From Vairimorpha apis BRL 01 (Eukaryota > Microsporidia > Nosematidae), in the NCBI GenBank assembly GCA_000447185.1, contig KE647171.1:1-55395 (forward strand): 55,395 bases of DNA. The letters are read 5' to 3'. Below, in pieces: positions 45,001 through 55,189 of this stretch. The position numbers and the translations under genes are program-made. Numbering within the stretch: the stretch's first letter is position 1; the number at the start of each line of letters is the position of its first letter. The notes under the pieces are model-generated. The model was not told the DNA's origin. It made no database searches and saw only the letters and a program-made list of their open reading frames with translations.

Positions 45001-45529
45001 ACTTTATGCTATTTATATTTTTAAATTTAATATATAACTAAATAACTATAAATTTTCTATAAAAATATTATTATTATTATTATTTTATTTGATATAAAAA
45101 AATACAAAAAAATGTAAAAAATTTAACCAGATTAAAAATTATATGTAGTGTTATTTAAAAAGATAAATAATTTAAAAACCTCAATAATTTAACAAGTTTT
45201 ATTCTTTTGTTAAAAATAATAATATTATTAAAACGTGATTCATAAAAATAACTTTAAAATTTTTTGTCTATCTATTATATCTTTATACAAAGTTTCAGTT
45301 CATTTCTTTATTTAAATATTTTATTACTAAATAGTTTTTATTAATTTTTATAATTAATTACATATATTTCTAAAAGTTATTATAAAAAACGAAATTTTTA
45401 TTAAAAAAAATTATATTATTTTATAATTTAGAATAATTAAATATTTATCAAAAGTTTTGACGATCTTTATTGTTAAAAAACTAATTAATTTTTGTATATA
45501 TTTTTACTTTTTTTATAATACCCTCAAAC
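45001..45529. other. AT-rich spacer
   Basis: Contains the CCC motif at its right end; nothing else is seen. Confidence 0.5.
45521..45523 (+). promoter_or_regulatory. CCC start-proximal motif
   Basis: CCC lies 7-9 bases before the ATG at 45530. Confidence 0.45.
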
Positions 45530-46249
45530 ATGATTGATATACTTGAAGATTTAGATTTTGTTCTTAAAGATATTCCAACACTTGACAACATGAATAATCT
45601 TGATCCCAGTTTAATATCAAAATTAGAAAAAGAAAATACCCCGTATTTGATTAAAAAATATAGAACAAAATCTCATTATAAACAAAGTATAAAATTATTA
45701 CAGAAATATTTAAGAAGTTCTTATAAAAACATCATGATTATTGAACAAATATACTTGACATGTTTAATGTTTGAAGATTATAAATTGCTTGATATGAATA
45801 TACATGTATATGATAAAGTGAGACACCCACGTTTAGACAGAATTCGATTTTATTATGAGTTAAGAAAATATGAGATTAGTAAATTAACTTGTAAATCTGA
45901 AGAATATGTTTATTTTGTATCTAAATGTAGAGAATTACTTAATACATTTGATAGAAATTTATTTGAAGTCTATATGGAATTTATGAAATGTTGTAATTGT
46001 AAAAATAAATGTAAAATTGAAACAGATTTTTTAATTGAAAAAGATTATCTAAATAAATTAGGTGATAAAGATGTTTTTTATTTGTGTAAAAAGTTTAAAG
46101 TTGATTTTAAACGCAAAGTAGATTATATTGGAGGACTTGTTGAAGAATGCAAAATTATACAACCAAAATTTAAAGAAAATTGCAATGAGTGCGAGATTTC
46201 AGAAAAAACAAGGAATAGCAGAGAAGAATTACGAGCTTGGGACATATGA
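45530..46249 (+). CDS. unknown helical, Cys-rich cytosolic protein
   Basis: The 239-residue product has no leader or membrane helix. The N-terminal acidic segment (IDILEDLDFVLKDIPTLDN) is followed by alternating helices that look like TPR or HAT hairpins (YKQSIKLLQKYLRSSYKNIM, then LLDMNIHVYDKVRHPRLDR). Cys clusters occur at about residues 156-163 (CCNCKNKC) and later as CNEC, possibly a metal site. The C-terminus is charged. The CCC motif and position in the conserved block suggest a housekeeping gene. I do not recognise the family; a pre-RNA processing or complex-assembly factor is possible. Confidence 0.75.
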   Translation: MIDILEDLDFVLKDIPTLDNMNNLDPSLISKLEKENTPYLIKKYRTKSHYKQSIKLLQKYLRSSYKNIMIIEQIYLTCLMFEDYKLLDMNIHVYDKVRHPRLDRIRFYYELRKYEISKLTCKSEEYVYFVSKCRELLNTFDRNLFEVYMEFMKCCNCKNKCKIETDFLIEKDYLNKLGDKDVFYLCKKFKVDFKRKVDYIGGLVEECKIIQPKFKENCNECEISEKTRNSREELRAWDI

Positions 46250-47032
46250 TAATATAAAATAGTGTTTATTATGTTGTTATCATCAAAAACATTTTGTAAT
46301 GTAAAAAAATGAGAGTTTTAATTCTTTTTTTAAATTTTATTATCGTTGTAAAAATTATTTGTTAATTTATGAATAAATTTTTTTTAATTTTTTACTTTAA
46401 CTCTTTACAAAAAATTAATTCTAAAATTATGAAAAACAATTTTTTTAAAAAATTTTAATTTTATGCATTTTTTTATGTTTCAAATTATAATATAAATTTT
46501 ACCAAACACACTTTGTATAAAAAATTAATTTCTTATTTGTATTAAAATAAATATTTTTATGTATTTACATTAAATATTAAATTTGCATATTTGTAAAAAA
46601 TAATATTTAATGCATTTATCTATTTTTTGCATAAATTATAAAAGACGTTACAATTGCCAGTAAATTTATATTATATTATACAAATTTTTTATTTTTTATT
46701 ATATAATATACAAACCTCACTTAATATAAAAATTTTAAATATTTTTTCATAACTAATAACAAAAACACAATAAATATTTTGTATAATAAAATAAATTAGT
46801 TAATTTTACTTTTTTGAAATGGGTTTACATTTGAAATTAAAATTTAACCTAGAAATTTTTATAATCGTAATAGATATATTTTACTTTTTAAAATGTAAAT
46901 AATATTTATAATCCATTATTTTTTACGACACTTGAAAAATTTAAAAACAAAAACTAACTTTAATTAAACATTTTTATGTAAAATTATACATAACAAATTT
47001 TTAAAATTTATCCCATTTAAAACACAATTAAA
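46250..47032. other. AT-rich spacer
   Basis: Nothing identifiable is seen between these convergent genes. Confidence 0.5.
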
Positions 47033-47740
47033 TTATATATATTGAATCAAATCTTTTTTTAAATAATTAAATTTATTCTTCAATATTTCTAAAGCTTTAA
47101 CAAGAATATCTAAAGGTCTACCAAATCCCTCTACTATTTCAACATTCATTTCAATTTCATTAATCTTTACTAGTAAATCACTATCATCCTCAGCAATAGT
47201 ATCTTGATCATTTTCTCTCCAAAAATTTGTGCTTCGTGTTTTATTACCTTTATCATATTCAAAACCTACGGTTGACACAGGACTCCACTTTGCATGAATA
47301 CTACCAGTACCTTTGAAAGCTTTGCATTTAACTTTTAAAGATTGATTTGCTCCAAGTTTTGCTATGATAGGTGCATTTTTTATTGAAATTAAATTAGTAT
47401 CATATTTAAAATCCTTACATGTTACAATTAATGGTTCATTGTTATTGTTATTAGCAAAAATAGTTAAATCAATTGAACATTTAGAACAAGAATCAGTACA
47501 ATCACATTGATCTCTAAATAATAAATCTTTGTGTACGTATATAGGTATTAAACCTAAACGGCTGCTGATAATTTCATCTGGTAAAGCAGTATTATTAATT
47601 TCAATCTCTACTAAATCTATCGTTACAGTTGGAACTTCAGAAATTAAAATTCTACGAATTGCATTTGCGTATGAAATAAATGAATCTTTTAAAACAAATT
47701 TGATGTTTGTATCAGTTGACTCTAATATTTGAATTTTCAT
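47033..47740 (-). CDS. RPB3: RNA polymerase II subunit RPB3
   Basis: RPB3 pairs with RPB11 to form the assembly platform of RNA polymerase II, equivalent to bacterial alpha. The 235-residue product has the diagnostic dimerisation segment YANAIRRILISEVPTVTIDL (24-43) and SSRLGLIPI (59-67). Zinc ligands are present as C-x-C-x3-C-x2-C (Cys79, 81, 85, 88), the spacing known from yeast Rpb3. WSPVSTVGFEY and the C-terminal helix (GRPLDILVKALEILKNKF) are also typical. It is about 80 residues shorter than yeast Rpb3, mainly at the C-terminus. The Zn loop rules out the polymerase I/III paralogue AC40. A CCCC motif precedes the ATG. Confidence 0.95.
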   Translation of the reverse strand: MKIQILESTDTNIKFVLKDSFISYANAIRRILISEVPTVTIDLVEIEINNTALPDEIISSRLGLIPIYVHKDLLFRDQCDCTDSCSKCSIDLTIFANNNNNEPLIVTCKDFKYDTNLISIKNAPIIAKLGANQSLKVKCKAFKGTGSIHAKWSPVSTVGFEYDKGNKTRSTNFWRENDQDTIAEDDSDLLVKINEIEMNVEIVEGFGRPLDILVKALEILKNKFNYLKKDLIQYI

Positions 47741-48200
47741 ACGAAGGGGTCAAAACTAAAATATTATATTAAACCAATGTCATTTTATATAAATATAGAT
47801 ATGAAAAAAATACATTTCTAATTGATCGTATATATTTACCAAAAATTTGTTTTAAATATTAAACACCTATTTATATTCATTTAAACATAATAATAATCGA
47901 TAATGAGAAGTATTTTTATATAATTATATTGTTTTATAAATGTGTAAATTACAATTTTTTAGAATTTGAAAATATAAGAGTTTTTAAATTTTTATATTTT
48001 TTATCAGTATATTTAAAATAATATATAAGAATTACAAAATAAATTATATTCTTTTTGTTTAAAACATAAAAATGTTGTTTTTTTAATTAAATAAAACTAC
48101 AATTAAGTTTTATATTGATATGTAATAGATATGTTGCAAAATAATCAAAATTAATTTAAATTTTTACTTATATATAATGATATCAAAAAAATTAAGACTT
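47741..48200. other. AT-rich spacer
   Basis: Nothing is seen beyond the CCCC motif. Confidence 0.5.
47746..47749 (-). promoter_or_regulatory. CCCC start-proximal motif
   Basis: GGGG on the plus strand reads CCCC 6-9 bases before the RPB3 ATG. Confidence 0.5.
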
Positions 48201-48472
48201 TTATTTGTTTTTCTGTGCAGACCAAACAATTAAAAAAATATTGAAATTTGCAAAAAAAGAGATTTATAATACCAAAACAGATTATCTTTTTTTAATTCGC
48301 TGATAGCAAAAAATAATAAACAACTATTTAAAATACTAATAATTATTTTGTATTGTATATGTATGTAATGATGATATTTAAAAATGCACAATAAAGATAA
48401 TAAAACTGAAATTGAAACTGAAAAATAATTTATAATTTTGATAGTTTTGTTTGATAACATGTTTGTATTCAT
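48201..48472 (-). CDS. small three-helix membrane protein, frameshifted at 3' end
   Basis: The frame from 48472 runs 80 codons with hydrophobic stretches at about residues 14-32 and 42-58 and a third beginning near 68. It stops inside that third helix after QISIFF. The next frame continues LIVWSAQKNK to 48201, completing the helix and adding a basic tail, if the 7-T run holds one more T. The total would be about 90 residues. A CCC motif sits before the ATG, so the gene looks genuine. It resembles small ER proteins in size and layout, but no family is recognised. Confidence 0.65.
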
Positions 48473-49613
48473 TTATAGGGATGAATTATAGCATTTAAAG
48501 TTTAAATGATCTAAAATTTTTAAACTCAAATTTAAAATAATTTAATCGTCATTTAACTTTATATCCTTAAAATTAGAAATTTCTCTAGTTTTAAAAATAA
48601 TCATTTTTTTTGATTTTAACCATTTATTAATTTAAAAAACTTACAAACAAAAAAATTTTGTGCAATAAAAAAAATTAAAAATTTAATTTCAATGAATATT
48701 ATTACGTATATAGATAAATTATTTACTTAATTATCAAAGCTTTTTTGAAAATTTTGATTTTTTTATTTCTAATTTTATACTTTGTTTTTATATAACTTAA
48801 TATAAAATTTGATTAAATAGTAATTTTTATAGTATAAACAAAAAAACTTTAATGTGTTAAATGATTCTGATTTGATTTATTATATTTTTTTTTGTTTAAA
48901 AAATAGAAATTTAAATGTTTAGTTTTAAAATTTTTTATATTAATGAACATTTTTATATTTTATGTACCTTAGATTAAATGTTTTTTTTTGTATTATTGTT
49001 AGATAGATAAATTGTATAAAAAATTAGTGTAAAGTTATATTTTTTTTAATTAATAAATTAAATGTGTTATTTTCTAAAAACTAAAATCAAAATTTTTAAT
49101 AAATTTGTTTTATAAGAGAAAAAAATTTATTGATTCAATCTAATTCTTATAAACAAATGATTTACATCAATAACATTTTCAATAATTATATCATTTATAT
49201 TGAGTATTTTATTAAATGCATGATAAATAAGATAAACTATTTTTCATCTCATAATATGTCAAAATCATTAAATTAAATAAACATTTTAAATGAGTTATTA
49301 TGCATTTTTTACAGATTTAATTAAAAAATTTTATTAATTTTTTTATTATAAATTTAATTTTGTTTAAATTTTATTCTTCACAAATTTAAAATATTTACTA
49401 TATTATTAACTGATGTTGAAGTTATTTTAAAAAAAAGTTTTAAAAATATTTTGTTTATTTAAATTTCTTTAATAAATAGACGGTAAACAATTTAATTGTG
49501 AATAAAATGAATGCTATATAATTTTAAGAAAACTAATACTTACTTAGAATAATAAAACATATATAAAATTTTAAAAACAAAATAATATAATGACATATTT
49601 AGAACAAATCGTT
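48473..49613. other. AT-rich spacer
   Basis: Nothing is seen beyond the CCC motif. Confidence 0.5.
48478..48480 (-). promoter_or_regulatory. CCC start-proximal motif
   Basis: GGG on the plus strand reads CCC 6-8 bases before the ATG at 48472. Confidence 0.45.
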
Positions 49614-50177
49614 TTATTTTAAACACTTTAAAATTATAATCGTCTCTCCAAGAATTCTTCTAATTCGCTTGATTTCTACAATGTACCCTTTATTTTTTAT
49701 ATTAGCAATCACTTCCTTATATTTATTAGCTTCTATTACGAGTAAATAAAACATTTTAACATTTACCTGATTTATAAATTCATCAATAATTTCTCTACCA
49801 TAAACACCTCCTCCAATTATTGGATCATGAGAATCTAAAACATAAGGAGGATTAAATATTATAATATCTAGATATTCTTGTTTAATGCAATTGAGCAAAT
49901 CCATATGTATGAGATTACCATTTTTTTGTTTTATCAAAGCTTTCATATTTAAATCAGAACTTATAACTACATTATTTGAATGTAATGATTTAGTAATAAA
50001 TCCTGTTGATGTTCCTAGATCTAATATCAATTTGTTTACCATATTTTCATCTTTTAAACAATCACATAAAGTATATGAATCTTCGTCCGGTGAATACCAA
50101 TCAATCATATTTAAATGGGTTTTTGCACTATACATTTTGTTTTTAATAGAAATCCTTTTTATAAATATTATTATCAA
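49614..50177 (-). CDS. MTQ2: eRF1 glutamine methyltransferase, Mtq2/HemK2 type
   Basis: This is a class I SAM-dependent methyltransferase that modifies the GGQ glutamine of release factor eRF1. Visible motifs are the family entry YSPDEDSYTLCDCL (28-41), SAM motif I LDLGTSTGF (52-60) and the catalytic NPPY (109-112). IIGGGVYGREIIDEF (120-134) follows and is characteristic of Mtq2/N6AMT1 rather than bacterial PrmC. The open frame begins at 50177, but family proteins start close to the YxPxEDS motif. Met15 (ATG at 50135) or Met24 (50108) is therefore more likely the true start. It needs a Trm112 partner in yeast, not seen here. Confidence 0.93.
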   Translation of the reverse strand: MIIIFIKRISIKNKMYSAKTHLNMIDWYSPDEDSYTLCDCLKDENMVNKLILDLGTSTGFITKSLHSNNVVISSDLNMKALIKQKNGNLIHMDLLNCIKQEYLDIIIFNPPYVLDSHDPIIGGGVYGREIIDEFINQVNVKMFYLLVIEANKYKEVIANIKNKGYIVEIKRIRRILGETIIILKCLK

Positions 50178-51033
50178 ATAAAAATATTAAAGAAATAATA
50201 TTTGCTAATAATTTTTTATGCTATAGATGTATAAGAATAAATACAATAATTTTTAGTGTTTTAAAAATATAGATTTATAACAGAAGAAAATAAATACTAT
50301 GTATTTAATTTTATAAAGTGTGTTATAGTCTTGAGAAAAAGCTCTATTTTTTAAATATCTCTTTACAAATGACTTAGTTTCATAAGTTTATTATTATTTA
50401 TAATGCTTTAATTAATATTGTTGTATTTTGTAGATATATTCTAAAGTCATCTCAAAGATTGCTTAACATATAGGGTTTAAGCTTTATTTATATTCTTTAT
50501 TTTTCTAAAAAAAAAAATAATTTAACACACATTAATAATTAATATATTAAAATAATTTATTAAACGAAGTGTTAATTATTTTAACACATAATGTTATATA
50601 AATGTTTAAAAATTATCTTGACTTAAAATTTAATTTTGATTTTATTTTGCTTTAATGTTTTGTTAAACCTAAATTCTTAATACATTAAATTTTATCATAT
50701 TATTTTGTAAAAAAAATTTTGAAAATATATTTAATTATTTAATAAAATGATTAAAGTAAATGTTTTTATTCAATTTATTAATTTAAATAAAAATTATTTT
50801 TAAACAAAATTGTAAATTTATATGAAAATTATTTATTTTTTTTATAGAAATAATAACATATAATAAATTAAAATAAAATAAAATAACTTTTTAAATCATT
50901 GTTCATGCTAATATATATCATTATATAAATTAAAATTTATGACAAAATTTTAAATCATCAGTATATATAAAAATATTTAATTCTCAAAATTTTTTTTACA
51001 AAATTTATCTTGCGCATTAATTAATTCGTTTTT
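50178..51033. other. AT-rich spacer
   Basis: Nothing identifiable is seen. Confidence 0.5.
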
Positions 51034-51922
51034 TTATAAGTTTTTCATCAAATTTTTTTGTAAATATGTAATTTTATTGATCTTAAGAATTACGTATTCT
51101 TGATTCGAAATTACACAAACAAGCTTATTATTTAACATATCAATCATGTTTTTTAATTTTACATATTTATTTATAAAACATATTTTATTAATACAACTAT
51201 CTTTGTTTCTATTAAAATCAGATTTTGTTTTATACACATCAAAATATAAAAGATCAAGTAAATTTATTTCGTTATTATTTTGAGTTTCTTGTTTCAAATA
51301 ATTTAAATTATTTAAGATTTTAATACCAGGAATATTAAAATCATCAAAACATTCTTTTATATTAAACAATTTTAAATTTATTTTATTTGCAGATACAACT
51401 AAATTTAATTTAGTTTTAAATTTGCTTAATTTTTTAGAGAAATTAGTTTTTTGTTTAACTAAAGGTTTATCAAAATCTGAATCAGAGTTAATCTTAAATA
51501 ACTTTTCATTACTTTTTAACTTAGAATACATTACTTGAAACATCTTGCGCTCTTTTAAATTTAAAGAATTAATATATTGTTCATTAATATCTTCCCATTT
51601 AATTATATGCACATTTTTATCGACTAATTTATCAATCCAATTTTTGCAATTAAGTGACATTTCATTATATAAAAAATTTATTTATTTTTAAAATATGTTT
51701 AAGATCATAATTTTCTGGACGTAATAAATTGTAAAATTGTTTCATTTGAAAATATGGTTTGATATATACTGGATATTCTTTCTTACAATCACTATTTATT
51801 ATATGTAAAATTTCATGTAACTCGAAAAATAATAATTTATTGTGTTTTATACCATAATGTCTATATGAATTAGAAGATTGATTTAATGGAACATATAAAT
51901 TATAATATTTTACTATTACCAT
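51034..51922 (-). CDS. tRNA-splicing endonuclease subunit Sen54-like, frameshifted
   Basis: Two abutting frames appear to be one gene. The first (51922-51665) reads LLFFELHEILHIINSD and later FYNLLRPENYDLKHILKINK, resembling the Sen54 N-terminal region. The second (51660-51034) ends with LLDLLYFDVYKTKSDFNRNK and CVISNQEYVILKINKITYL. This matches the Sen54 C-terminal FDVYKP...F and A-V-x-N-G pattern. The frames join by one base less in the T6 run near 51672, or by one more in both that run and a following A5 run. Sen54 is the structural partner of the catalytic subunits, one of which is at 39.4 kb. A CCCC motif precedes the first ATG. Confidence 0.65.
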
Positions 51923-51930
51923 TTAAAATT

Positions 51931-51934
51931 GGGG
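51931..51934 (-). promoter_or_regulatory. CCCC start-proximal motif
   Basis: GGGG on the plus strand reads CCCC 9-12 bases before the ATG at 51922. Confidence 0.5.
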
Positions 51935-51980
51935 TTCAAAATACATGAAATAACAATTTTTAAAAACACATTATTTTCTT

Positions 51981-52138
51981 TTTTTGGCAAAGATTTAACA
52001 CTTATAAATTTTAAAAAAATTTTACATAAAAAACATTTTATTTTATATAATATGTTAATTTATTATATCAAAATTATTTTTGATATTTTTAAAAAAAAAT
52101 AAATTTGAGATTTATAAGGTTTAAATCTTTGCCAAAAA
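51981..52138. repeat. inverted repeat, 29-bp arms, upstream of Argonaute
   Basis: The left arm at 51981-52009 (TTTTTGGCAAAGATTTAACA and the next nine bases) is complementary to 52110-52138 with two mismatches. The arms end in TTTTTGGCAAAG / CTTTGCCAAAAA. The 100-base interior is AT-only. The 158-bp size and TIR-like ends fit a MITE or foldback element. It lies between the divergently transcribed Sen54-like and Argonaute genes, about 350 bp from the Argonaute ATG. Confidence 0.8.
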
Positions 52139-52490
52139 TAAAAAAATGTGTCATAAAAATATTTTTTTTTATGATTATAAACATTTTTTATATTTCAAAT
52201 TATTTTATAAAATTTTTTCTAACTTATTTAATAAAATAAAATTTATTTAAAATAATTTACATTTAATAATGCTATAAAAGGTTGAAAAAAAAATCGTTTT
52301 ATCAGCAAATATTACAATCATTTATATTACAATCATATTTATATATTTCAAAATTAATGTCTAAAATTTGGTGATATATTTTTGTTTTAATATTAGCAAA
52401 TAAAAAATATTTTGAGTATTTATCATTTTATAAACATTTTAATTGATAATTTTTTTTATTTTCTTTTTATAAAAATTTTTAGTTTACCCC
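52139..52490. other. AT-rich upstream region of Argonaute
   Basis: No element is seen except a short direct repeat of CAATCATTTATATTA near 52316 and the CCCC motif adjoining the start codon. Confidence 0.45.
52487..52490 (+). promoter_or_regulatory. CCCC start-proximal motif
   Basis: CCCC directly abuts the Argonaute ATG at 52491, fixing the start and implying an almost leaderless mRNA. Confidence 0.55.
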
Positions 52491-54923
52491 ATGAATATTA
52501 GCAATTATCCAGCAATAAGACCTAAACAAGGTAATTTAAATGCTAAAACAGTAAAATTGGAGACAAACATGTTTAAATACGTAGGTAAAAATGTTATGTT
52601 GCATTATTACGATGTTAGATTTAATCCTGATGTAAATAGGAAAAATATTTTTGATACGTTTATGAGAGCATACCTTGAACGAAAATCTGAATTTCCAGAT
52701 ATAGCTTTTGATGGAATAAATATGTTGGTTGCAAGTCAAAAATTTCCTAATAAGAGTTTAAAATTAGGAAAAGAAAGAGTTATTACAATTGATATATCTT
52801 ATAAAAATTCATATGATATGAATGATTTTAATAAAGGTGTAGATATGAGTCAACATATACAATGTTTGGAGGTAATTTGTAGATATTGGCAGTTATTAAA
52901 TGCTGTTTCTGACCGTCAAAAAGTTTTTGAAAATAAAAGTGATGGTGAATTAAGCAGTATTATAGATTTAAAAATTGGTTTGGCTCATAATATAAAATTA
53001 ACTTCATGTGGCTTTTATTTAAATGTAGATACTGCTTTTGCAGGATTTTACAAAAGTATTCCTTTGACTCAGGTTATTGAAGCTATATTTTTGGAAAATA
53101 AAAGATTAAATCAAAGACCTGATAGGAGAGATGGTAACAATTCTAGAAGACGTGATGAATATGTTGATTTATCAAGAGAATATTTTGATGAAAATTTTTG
53201 GTATAATTTAGAAAAGCTTATAAAAAATGTTAAAGTTCAAACCAATCATCGTTCTTCTAAACAGCAAAGAGAATTAAGTTTTAAGATTTCTGGAATTCTA
53301 CAACAGCCTGCTTCTCGTGTTGTTTTTGAAATGGGAGATAAGAAAATGAGTGTTGAAGAATATTTTGCTCAGACATATGGACCATTAAAATATCCCCATT
53401 TGCCAGTTGTGGTAATTAAAAAACAGGGAATGGAATTATTTTTTCCAATTGAGGTATTAAATATTAAAGGAGATCAAAAGTATGTAAAAAAATTAGATGA
53501 AAATCAGACATCTTCTCTAATTAAATTTGCTGCAATGGCTCCTGCAAACAGATTTAAAAAAATTCAAGAAAAATTAAGATCTCTTCCTATTTTAAAAAAT
53601 AAAGAAGCAGAATCATTTGGAATAGTTTTTGATGGATCTTTTGCTCAATGTAATGGAAAACAATTGGAAGCACCTAAAATTGTTTATGGTCAAGGTAAAG
53701 TTCAAAATGTTATGAGAGGATCGTGGAATTTAATGAATGTAAAAGCTTTTAAACCAGTGAATATTCAAACATGTACTATTTTTGCTTGGAGAGAGCCAAG
53801 ATGTAATATAGGTGGATGTATACAAAATCTTGATAATTTAGCTGCAAAATATGGAATGAAATTTATTCAACCTATACAATTTGAACTGATTAAAAATGTG
53901 GATGATATTGTTAGAGCTGTTAAAGATAAAAACATTCAATTAGCAATTGTGGTATTAAAAGACAAAAGTTCTGCCAGGTATGAAGAAATTAAAAGAAAAA
54001 CAGAAACTAATACTAATAGTATAACACAATGTTTGCTTGAAAAAAATTTTATGAATTTGCAAAAACCTCCATTTGTAGGTAATCTTTTATTAAAAATAAA
54101 TTCTAAGCTAGGAGGAGAAAATTCTATTTTATCAAAAAGTGCCAATATATTGAATAAACCAACATTAGTATTAGGAATTGATGTAAATCATCCGGGAATT
54201 GGTGATCTTAACAGTCCAAGTATTGTTGCTATCGTAGGTTCCATGAATAAAAATATGACTGCCTATAAAACTATTATTAAACAACAAGAGCGAAGACAAG
54301 AAGTAGTTATGAATTTAGATAAAGATATAAAAACAATGCTACAATCTTTTTATAGTGTATCTAGAACTAAACCTGAACAGATTATTGTTTTTAGAGATGG
54401 TGTTGGTGATACGATGTTTCATGAAATATTTCAACGAGAGATTATAGCAATTAAAGATGCATGTGAAAAAATGCAAAAAGATTACAATCCTAAAATAACT
54501 TTTATTGTGGCTCAAAAAAGGCATTCAATTCGTTTTAATGATCCTCAAGCTCCTCCAGACAGAAATGGTAATCCTAATGGAAATGTTCAACCTGGTACTA
54601 TTGTTGAAGATATTGGTCATCCAACTTTGTTTGATTTTTATTTAGTGTCTCATCATGCTTTACAAGGTACAGCAAGACCAGTAAGATATTTAGTTCTTCT
54701 TAATGAGTCGAATTTCTCGTCCGAACAAATTTATGAATTTGTTTATGGTATTTGTCATAATTACGCAAGAGCTACAAAAGCAGTTTCTGTTGTGCCTCCA
54801 ATATATTATGCTCATCTAGCTGCTTATCGAGGAAAAGCGTATCTTTTAAAAGATGATAGGAGTGATGAAATTAGGATGTTGACGCATAATCCAAATTTGG
54901 ATAATAAGTTGTTTTACGTTTAA
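52491..54923 (+). CDS. AGO: Argonaute, RNA-silencing slicer
   Basis: The 810-residue product is a complete eukaryotic Argonaute: N domain (about 1-190), PAZ (about 205-345, with KYPHLPVVVIKKQ and LFFPIEVLNI), MID (about 400-525) and PIWI (about 530-805). The MID pocket for the guide 5' phosphate is intact (Tyr497, Lys501, Gln513, spaced as in human AGO2). The slicer tetrad is intact as Asp564 (GIDVNHP), Glu604 (RRQEVV), Asp636 (FRDGVGD) and His775 (YYAHLAAYR), so RNA cleavage is expected. The protein ends LFYV, close to the usual MYFA-type terminus, which plugs the protein's interior. It is the only gene here over 2 kb and has no frame errors. No Dicer or RNA-dependent RNA polymerase lies in the window. 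Confidence 0.97.
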   Translation: MNISNYPAIRPKQGNLNAKTVKLETNMFKYVGKNVMLHYYDVRFNPDVNRKNIFDTFMRAYLERKSEFPDIAFDGINMLVASQKFPNKSLKLGKERVITIDISYKNSYDMNDFNKGVDMSQHIQCLEVICRYWQLLNAVSDRQKVFENKSDGELSSIIDLKIGLAHNIKLTSCGFYLNVDTAFAGFYKSIPLTQVIEAIFLENKRLNQRPDRRDGNNSRRRDEYVDLSREYFDENFWYNLEKLIKNVKVQTNHRSSKQQRELSFKISGILQQPASRVVFEMGDKKMSVEEYFAQTYGPLKYPHLPVVVIKKQGMELFFPIEVLNIKGDQKYVKKLDENQTSSLIKFAAMAPANRFKKIQEKLRSLPILKNKEAESFGIVFDGSFAQCNGKQLEAPKIVYGQGKVQNVMRGSWNLMNVKAFKPVNIQTCTIFAWREPRCNIGGCIQNLDNLAAKYGMKFIQPIQFELIKNVDDIVRAVKDKNIQLAIVVLKDKSSARYEEIKRKTETNTNSITQCLLEKNFMNLQKPPFVGNLLLKINSKLGGENSILSKSANILNKPTLVLGIDVNHPGIGDLNSPSIVAIVGSMNKNMTAYKTIIKQQERRQEVVMNLDKDIKTMLQSFYSVSRTKPEQIIVFRDGVGDTMFHEIFQREIIAIKDACEKMQKDYNPKITFIVAQKRHSIRFNDPQAPPDRNGNPNGNVQPGTIVEDIGHPTLFDFYLVSHHALQGTARPVRYLVLLNESNFSSEQIYEFVYGICHNYARATKAVSVVPPIYYAHLAAYRGKAYLLKDDRSDEIRMLTHNPNLDNKLFYV

Positions 54924-55189
54924 TTAAATCGGATTAGTTATTTTTATATTTAATTTATATTGAAACTTTATTAAAATTTTGTAAATTTTATTAATTTATG
55001 AAAAAATATTTTATGAGAAATGAATGTTCTTTTTTTATTGTATTATATCAAATTTTAAAATTTTATAAATGTCAAAAAATTTAAAAATTATTTACTATAA
55101 TAAAGTTTAAAAATATTATTTCAAATACATATAAAATTAATTTATTAGAATATATTGTTTTTTCATAAATTTATATATTATTAAAACTA
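54924..55189. other. AT-rich spacer
   Basis: Nothing identifiable is seen downstream of Argonaute. Confidence 0.5.
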
